A stretch of 64,000 nucleotides of DNA from the NCBI GenBank assembly GCA_964518595.1, contig CAZFHA010000020.1:4324-68323 (forward strand). Direction: 5' to 3'. This DNA comes from CAZFHA01 sp964518595. GTDB taxonomy: Bacteria > Bacillota > Clostridia > Saccharofermentanales > Saccharofermentanaceae. The notes under the pieces were generated by a model, which was given only the letters and a program-made list of their open reading frames with translations, made no database searches and was not told the origin of the DNA. A program made the position numbers and the translations under genes. Positions 59,924 through 64,000 of the stretch are shown here, in pieces; position 1 is the first letter of the stretch, and the number at the start of each line of letters is the position of its first letter.

Positions 59924-60618
59924 GAATCCTTAACCTCAAGTTTATAGCCCATGCCCCAAATGGTCTTTACCTCCCAACTGGGATGAGTAATTGCATCAAG
60001 CTTGGCACGCAAACGTTTAATATGAGAATCTACAGTGCGGCTGTCCCCAAAATAATCAAAGCCCCAGAGACTATTAAGTAAGTTCTCGCGACTAAAAACT
60101 TTATTCGGAGTCGAGGCCAGTGTCCAAAGAATCTCCGTTTCTTTTTTCGTCAAGGGAATTATCTCCCCATCAATCTTTACCTGAAAGTCCTCAAGGTTAA
60201 TTTCTAAATTATCTAAAAGTAGAGTCTGAACCTCATTAGCGGCTTCAGGCTTTTGGATGCGCCGTAGAACGGCTCGAACTCTAGCCATAACTTCTCCGGG
60301 AGAAAAAGGCTTAACAATATAATCATCGGCACCAATATCAAGTCCCATAATGCGCTCATAGTCTTCTCCCTTAGCGGTTACCATAATAATTGGCACAGTA
60401 GACTGACTTCGTATTTTTCGACAAAGGGTAAAACCATCCATTTGCGGCATACAAACATCTAAAAGAATCACATCAAAGGAATGACTCTCAAAAAGCTCCC
60501 AAGCCTCAACACCGTCCTTGGCTGGATGTACTCTAAAGTTTTCCTTGTTGGCATAGTCAGTGAGAATCTTCAAAATCTGTGGATTATCTTCAGCGATTAG
60601 CATAACAGGCATGGGCAT
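59920..60618 (-). CDS. OmpR-family response regulator
   Basis: A 232-residue regulator. The receiver domain (about 6-118) has the acidic pair in LIAEDNPQI, the phospho-acceptor in VILLDVCMPQMDGF, and the Lys in YIVKPFSPGEV. The C-terminal winged helix (about 135-232) has SRENLLNSLWGFDYFGDSRTVDSHIKRLRAKLD. Its partner kinase overlaps downstream. Three ATGs are possible (60624, 60618, 60612); AAAGGA runs into the first, and is 6 bases before the second, which I choose. Probable targets include the downstream MATE gene (inference). Confidence 0.94.
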   Translation of the reverse strand: MPMPVMLIAEDNPQILKILTDYANKENFRVHPAKDGVEAWELFESHSFDVILLDVCMPQMDGFTLCRKIRSQSTVPIIMVTAKGEDYERIMGLDIGADDYIVKPFSPGEVMARVRAVLRRIQKPEAANEVQTLLLDNLEINLEDFQVKIDGEIIPLTKKETEILWTLASTPNKVFSRENLLNSLWGFDYFGDSRTVDSHIKRLRAKLDAITHPSWEVKTIWGMGYKLEVKDS

Positions 60619-60666
60619 CAACATCCTTTTTTATTTAGCATAACAGAAACCTTTGTCTTTTTCATG

Positions 60667-60714
60667 ACAAAAAGAAGCTATCCCAAAACTATAATTTAGT
60701 TTTCTGAGATAGCT
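60667..60714 (-). terminator. Terminator of the surface repeat protein gene
   Basis: On the minus strand, AGCTATC (60708-60714) pairs with GATAGCT (60676-60682), with an inner 7-bp AAAACTA/TAGTTTT stem, followed by TCTTTTTG. It stands 44 bases after the repeat gene stop and separates it from the two-component operon. Confidence 0.85.
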
Positions 60715-60757
60715 CCTAACTCAATATTCCTCTTATATCTTTTGTTTAGCAAAGCAA

Positions 60758-63700
60758 CTACTTTTCTTGACTGCTCTTTTTATATTCTCTTTTTCGATAC
60801 CCCAGTAGCAGTATAGAAGCTGCCAAAAGAGAAGTTCCTATAATAATTGTAAGAGTATTGGAGTCTTCGCCGGTCTTTGTGAGCCAACTATCTTCTGTTA
60901 CACTGACCTGTACGGTAACTTCCGGATTGTAACCAAAGGTAATTGGATACTGACCGACGGTAAGACGATAGTAGGTTCGGTCAACGGTAATTTCAGGAGC
61001 TTCGATAAACTGATTTTCCCGAATAGCAAAGACCTTAACCTGAGCAAGCTCTTTCATCGCCTGATCAGAAATTTCCGCCTTGGACTTTTCAATTTTGAAT
61101 CCGCGGGCTTGAATAATGTACTGGTCATTGGCAGAGAAAGTGCCGTCATTGACTAAGACAACCCGAACACTTTCACTTCTATTCCCATCCGCATCTTCAA
61201 CCCAATAAAGTAAACTATATACGCCAGCTTGCTTATTATTTACTACACCGTCGATTTGAATCAATCCGGTGAGGTCACCATCCTCAGCATCTGTCGCCTT
61301 AATCTCGGTCAAGCTGTCAAATTCTGCTCCCACCATCAGCTCCGTAAAAGCTGGTACTGTAAGCAAGGGAGAATTCCCCCCCACAACCGTAGCTGTAATA
61401 TTTCTCTGGGAAGAGGTATCGATAGTAACAGCCAGCGTGAGTAAAAAGGCACCTTCACTCGGTTGATATCCGCCCAAATCTATCACAGAAATCTCTTGTT
61501 CAACTTTTTCACCGGTAGCCTTATCGAAGACCACAGCCTGTGAGGCCAAAACTATGGCCTGCGTACTCGTATCAACATCTCTTACCCGTTTAGAAAAATC
61601 ATATGCTTTGATGACGAAACGATTTCCAATATTGAAGCTGCCGTCATTAACCAGAACAACCCGCTTAACTCTTGTCTCGTTCCCGGCCTCATCAGTTACA
61701 CTATAGGTCAAGGTGTAAAGACCTGAAGTCATTGTGTCAACTTCTCCCTCCACAACCAATTGAGCAGTGAGATCACCTGACTCAGGGTCAGTCGCCTGAA
61801 CATTTGCTAGAGGATCGAAACCTGCACCAAGAATAATCTCTGTAAAGGGTTCAAGAATAATTTGAGGAGGTTCACCAGAAACCACTGTCGCTTGAATTGT
61901 TGTTGCAGCTGCCGGATCGGAGGCTACACGAAGACTAATATCATAGGTTCCCAAAGCCGCAGTATAACCACCTGCATCAGTAATTTCAATGGGTTCAGTA
62001 CTAAGCTCACCGGTAAGTAAGTCAAAGGCTTCTGCTTTACTATCAAGTAAAACAGCATCTTCTTCCGTATTGACCGATTCCAGAATCCGGGTAAAATCCG
62101 TGGCCCGAAGGATAAAACTCATGCCAACAGTATACGTACCATCATTTACCAATACAACACGACTGGCATCTGTAGTATTTCCATCACTGTCCGTTACTTG
62201 ATAGTCTATCCTAAACACGCCTGAGCCTCCCATGGGTGCTGAATCAGCCGTAGTAACTTTTGAAACAATGTCACCATCTTCTGGATCTACAGCTGTCACA
62301 TCAGACATAGGATCAAAATCGTTGCCAGCCGAGATCTCAGTAAAGGATGGAACCATTAAAGAGGGGCTTTCGCCTGCCACCACAGAAGCTGTGATACTCT
62401 TACTAAGCAGCGGCTCATTAATAACCTGCAGGCTAATGCTATAGTCGCCCACTACTGCTTGATAGCCACCATCATCAGTCACTGCCAAAGCGTCTGCTTG
62501 CTCCAGACCACTGCTTAGTAAATAAACCTTGCCTTGTGCTTCTTTGATAATAGCTGCATCACTTACCTCTACCTGACCAATTCTGATAACAAAGTCTGTT
62601 GCTTCAAGAATATAATTTGTTCCTACAACAAAACTCCCATCATTAACTAGAACAACACGTTCTTGCGAGATACTGTTTCCATCGCTGTCGGTTACACCGT
62701 AAATCAATCTGTAAACAGCCGCTTGGGTTGTGTCAACACTTCCTGAAACGCTAATTTCAGCAGTAATATCACCATCTTCCGGATCACTAGCTGTAATGCC
62801 AGCCATGGGATCGAAAGCTACATCAATAGCTAATTCTACAAAAGAAACACCGCTAATTACCGGAGGTTCACCTCTTTGGACAGTAGCCTGAATTGAAATT
62901 TTAGCGGTGGAATCCTCTGCTACAGATAGGGTAATTGTATATTCCCCTACCGCCGCTTGATAGCCTCCCAGATCGTCGATGTTAACAGGTTTACTCTCTT
63001 CCAAACCTGTTGCCATAGAAAACACCCGGACTCCGGTACTGGTCAAAATCGCTGCGTTCGAAGTGTCTACATCGCCCAGATCAACAACGAAACTATTTGC
63101 CTTAATCATATAGGTACTACCGATTACAAAGCTTCCATCATTGACCAAAACCACTTGCTGCCCTGTGACAGTATTATTATCGTTATCAGTCACCGTATAA
63201 TCCAGCCGGTAAACTCCGGCGGTATTCACGTCTACACTACCGCTAACTTGTAGTTTTCCAGCTAGATCACCATCTTCTGTATCCGTAGCAGTAACACCGG
63301 TCAGCGGATCAAAAACTCCTCCGAGAGTTAGTTCCGTAAAGGCTGGAACTGTAAGGTCAGGGTTATCCCCGCTAATCACCGTCGCAGTAATCACGCGGCT
63401 GGCAGCCGGGTCTCCCGTAACACTTAGGCTAATATCATAGCTGCCTACTACTGCCTGATATCCGCCCAAATCATCAATCTGAATCGTCTGAGCCGAGACA
63501 TCACCAGTAACTAGATCATAAACCACTGCTGTAGAAGCAGTAGTAACTCCGGCAAGGGAAGAATCAGCTTCACTTATCCGTAAAGTAAAGTCTTGGGCAT
63601 CTAATATGTAGCTACTGCCAACGGCGAAGCGGCCATCATTTACTAATAGAACTTGGCGGCCGGAAGCAGTATTGCCATCACTGTCAGTCACGAGATAATC

Positions 63701-64000
63701 AATCTGGTACACAGCTGAAGTGTCTAGGTCAATAGTTTCTGTCACCTGTACATCAGCCAGAAGATCGCCATCCTCTGTATCCGTAGCCGTTACTCCGGTC
63801 ATAGGATTGAAAGCAGCACCCACAGCGACTTCTGTAAAAGCAGGAACCGTTAAAGTGGGCAATTCACCACTAACAACCGTAGCCGTTACTGTCCGGCTGG
63901 CAGCCGGGTCTCCCGTGACACTTATGGTAATATCATAGCTGCCTACTGCCGCCTGATATCCGCCCAGATCATCAATCTGAATACTTTGAGCGGACACTTC
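60758..64000 (-). CDS. Tandem-repeat cell-surface protein with LTKTG sorting signal (partial)
   Basis: The gene runs off the window edge; 1080 residues of its C-terminal part are seen, and its true start is outside (an in-frame GTG at 63997 is only an internal codon). Six repeats of about 166 residues are visible. Each has an Ig-like DUF5011-type module (FTEV..GAxFDPMTGVTATDTEDGDL, then YxIDYxVTDSDGN) and a second module after VLVNDGSFVVG. The end reads SWLTKTGEDS, a hydrophobic helix and KREYKKSSQEK, a sortase signal with Thr instead of Pro. It is thus a covalently wall-anchored or membrane-held stalk, perhaps an adhesin. Confidence 0.88.
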   Translation of the reverse strand, partial: EVSAQSIQIDDLGGYQAAVGSYDITISVTGDPAASRTVTATVVSGELPTLTVPAFTEVAVGAAFNPMTGVTATDTEDGDLLADVQVTETIDLDTSAVYQIDYLVTDSDGNTASGRQVLLVNDGRFAVGSSYILDAQDFTLRISEADSSLAGVTTASTAVVYDLVTGDVSAQTIQIDDLGGYQAVVGSYDISLSVTGDPAASRVITATVISGDNPDLTVPAFTELTLGGVFDPLTGVTATDTEDGDLAGKLQVSGSVDVNTAGVYRLDYTVTDNDNNTVTGQQVVLVNDGSFVIGSTYMIKANSFVVDLGDVDTSNAAILTSTGVRVFSMATGLEESKPVNIDDLGGYQAAVGEYTITLSVAEDSTAKISIQATVQRGEPPVISGVSFVELAIDVAFDPMAGITASDPEDGDITAEISVSGSVDTTQAAVYRLIYGVTDSDGNSISQERVVLVNDGSFVVGTNYILEATDFVIRIGQVEVSDAAIIKEAQGKVYLLSSGLEQADALAVTDDGGYQAVVGDYSISLQVINEPLLSKSITASVVAGESPSLMVPSFTEISAGNDFDPMSDVTAVDPEDGDIVSKVTTADSAPMGGSGVFRIDYQVTDSDGNTTDASRVVLVNDGTYTVGMSFILRATDFTRILESVNTEEDAVLLDSKAEAFDLLTGELSTEPIEITDAGGYTAALGTYDISLRVASDPAAATTIQATVVSGEPPQIILEPFTEIILGAGFDPLANVQATDPESGDLTAQLVVEGEVDTMTSGLYTLTYSVTDEAGNETRVKRVVLVNDGSFNIGNRFVIKAYDFSKRVRDVDTSTQAIVLASQAVVFDKATGEKVEQEISVIDLGGYQPSEGAFLLTLAVTIDTSSQRNITATVVGGNSPLLTVPAFTELMVGAEFDSLTEIKATDAEDGDLTGLIQIDGVVNNKQAGVYSLLYWVEDADGNRSESVRVVLVNDGTFSANDQYIIQARGFKIEKSKAEISDQAMKELAQVKVFAIRENQFIEAPEITVDRTYYRLTVGQYPITFGYNPEVTVQVSVTEDSWLTKTGEDSNTLTIIIGTSLLAASILLLGYRKREYKKSSQEK
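61090..64000. repeat. About six tandem 498-base coding repeats
   Basis: The VLVNDG codons recur near 61142, 61640, 62145, 62635, 63133 and 63636, a period of about 498 bases (490-505). The two copies nearest the N-terminus are almost identical over about 85 bases (63399-63483 and 63897-63981, about seven differences), whereas the copies toward the C-terminus have diverged. Confidence 0.85.

Noticed and set aside
60758..64000. CRISPR-like array suggested by the regular repeats
   Set aside because: The period is about 498 bases within one open reading frame and encodes Ig-like modules.

Overview
The window is a 64 kb stretch of mostly core chromosome from a mid-to-low GC, Gram-positive-type anaerobe. 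I would place it in class Clostridia (Firmicutes) without naming a genus. The reasons are: strong GGAGG-type ribosome binding sites, a T-box leader before thrS, PurF with a propeptide and Fe-S cysteines, a cdaA/ybbR-glmM-glmS block, a BMP-type nucleoside ABC transporter, a very long 2-hydroxyacyl-CoA dehydratase activase-like protein, a Crp/Fnr regulator divergent from a 2[4Fe-4S] protein, and a sortase-type surface repeat protein. Most genes are on the minus strand. Plus-strand exceptions are the ion channel, dapA-dapB, ychF-MBL, the ferredoxin and a small DHFR-like gene.

Layout: 0-5 kb holds a two-TM-type K+ channel, tgt and queA (queuosine tRNA modification), then divergently dapA-dapB (lysine/diaminopimelate). 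5-12.7 kb (minus) has a DUF624/YesL-like membrane protein and the comM-dprA-topA-trmFO block (DNA uptake, topoisomerase I, tRNA methylation). 12.9-14.8 kb has ychF and an MBL-fold hydrolase. 14.9-24 kb (minus) reads as one tight cluster: unknown protein, giant activase, polA, coaE, small membrane protein. 24.2-26.6 kb has an 87-aa protein with a structured leader, then nitroreductase-thyA-folA. 26.8-31.2 kb holds Crp/Fnr versus ferredoxin with a palindromic operator between them, tRNA-Pro(CGG), a C_GCAxxG_C_C protein and thrS with its T-box.

31.5-39.6 kb (minus) contains comEA, rsfS, a nadD-yqeK fusion and the purEFNHD genes (purC, purM and purL are not here). 39.6-44.6 kb has a CapA-like lipoprotein, a small protein plus a left-handed beta-helix protein, a decayed fic fragment, a DHFR-like gene and a URO-D-like gene; this is the most accessory-looking part. 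44.7-49.5 kb is glmS, glmM and a fused CdaA-YbbR protein. 49.5-55.2 kb is a purine salvage operon (xpt, BMP lipoprotein, ATPase, two permeases). 55.3-60.6 kb has a second Crp family regulator, a PHP phosphoesterase, a MATE exporter and a two-component system. The window ends inside a long gene for a tandem-repeat cell-surface protein with an LTKTG sorting signal.

Main themes: nucleotide supply (de novo and salvage purines, thymidylate, folate), cell-wall precursor synthesis linked to c-di-AMP, and competence/recombination genes. The window contains no CRISPR array, prophage or intact insertion sequence that I can see. The points most worth a second look are the CdaA-YbbR fusion, the comEA ribosome-site hairpin, the Crp/Fnr palindrome placed 41.5 bases before a predicted start site, the apparently leaderless queA mRNA, two small structured leaders near 24 kb, and the repeat surface protein.
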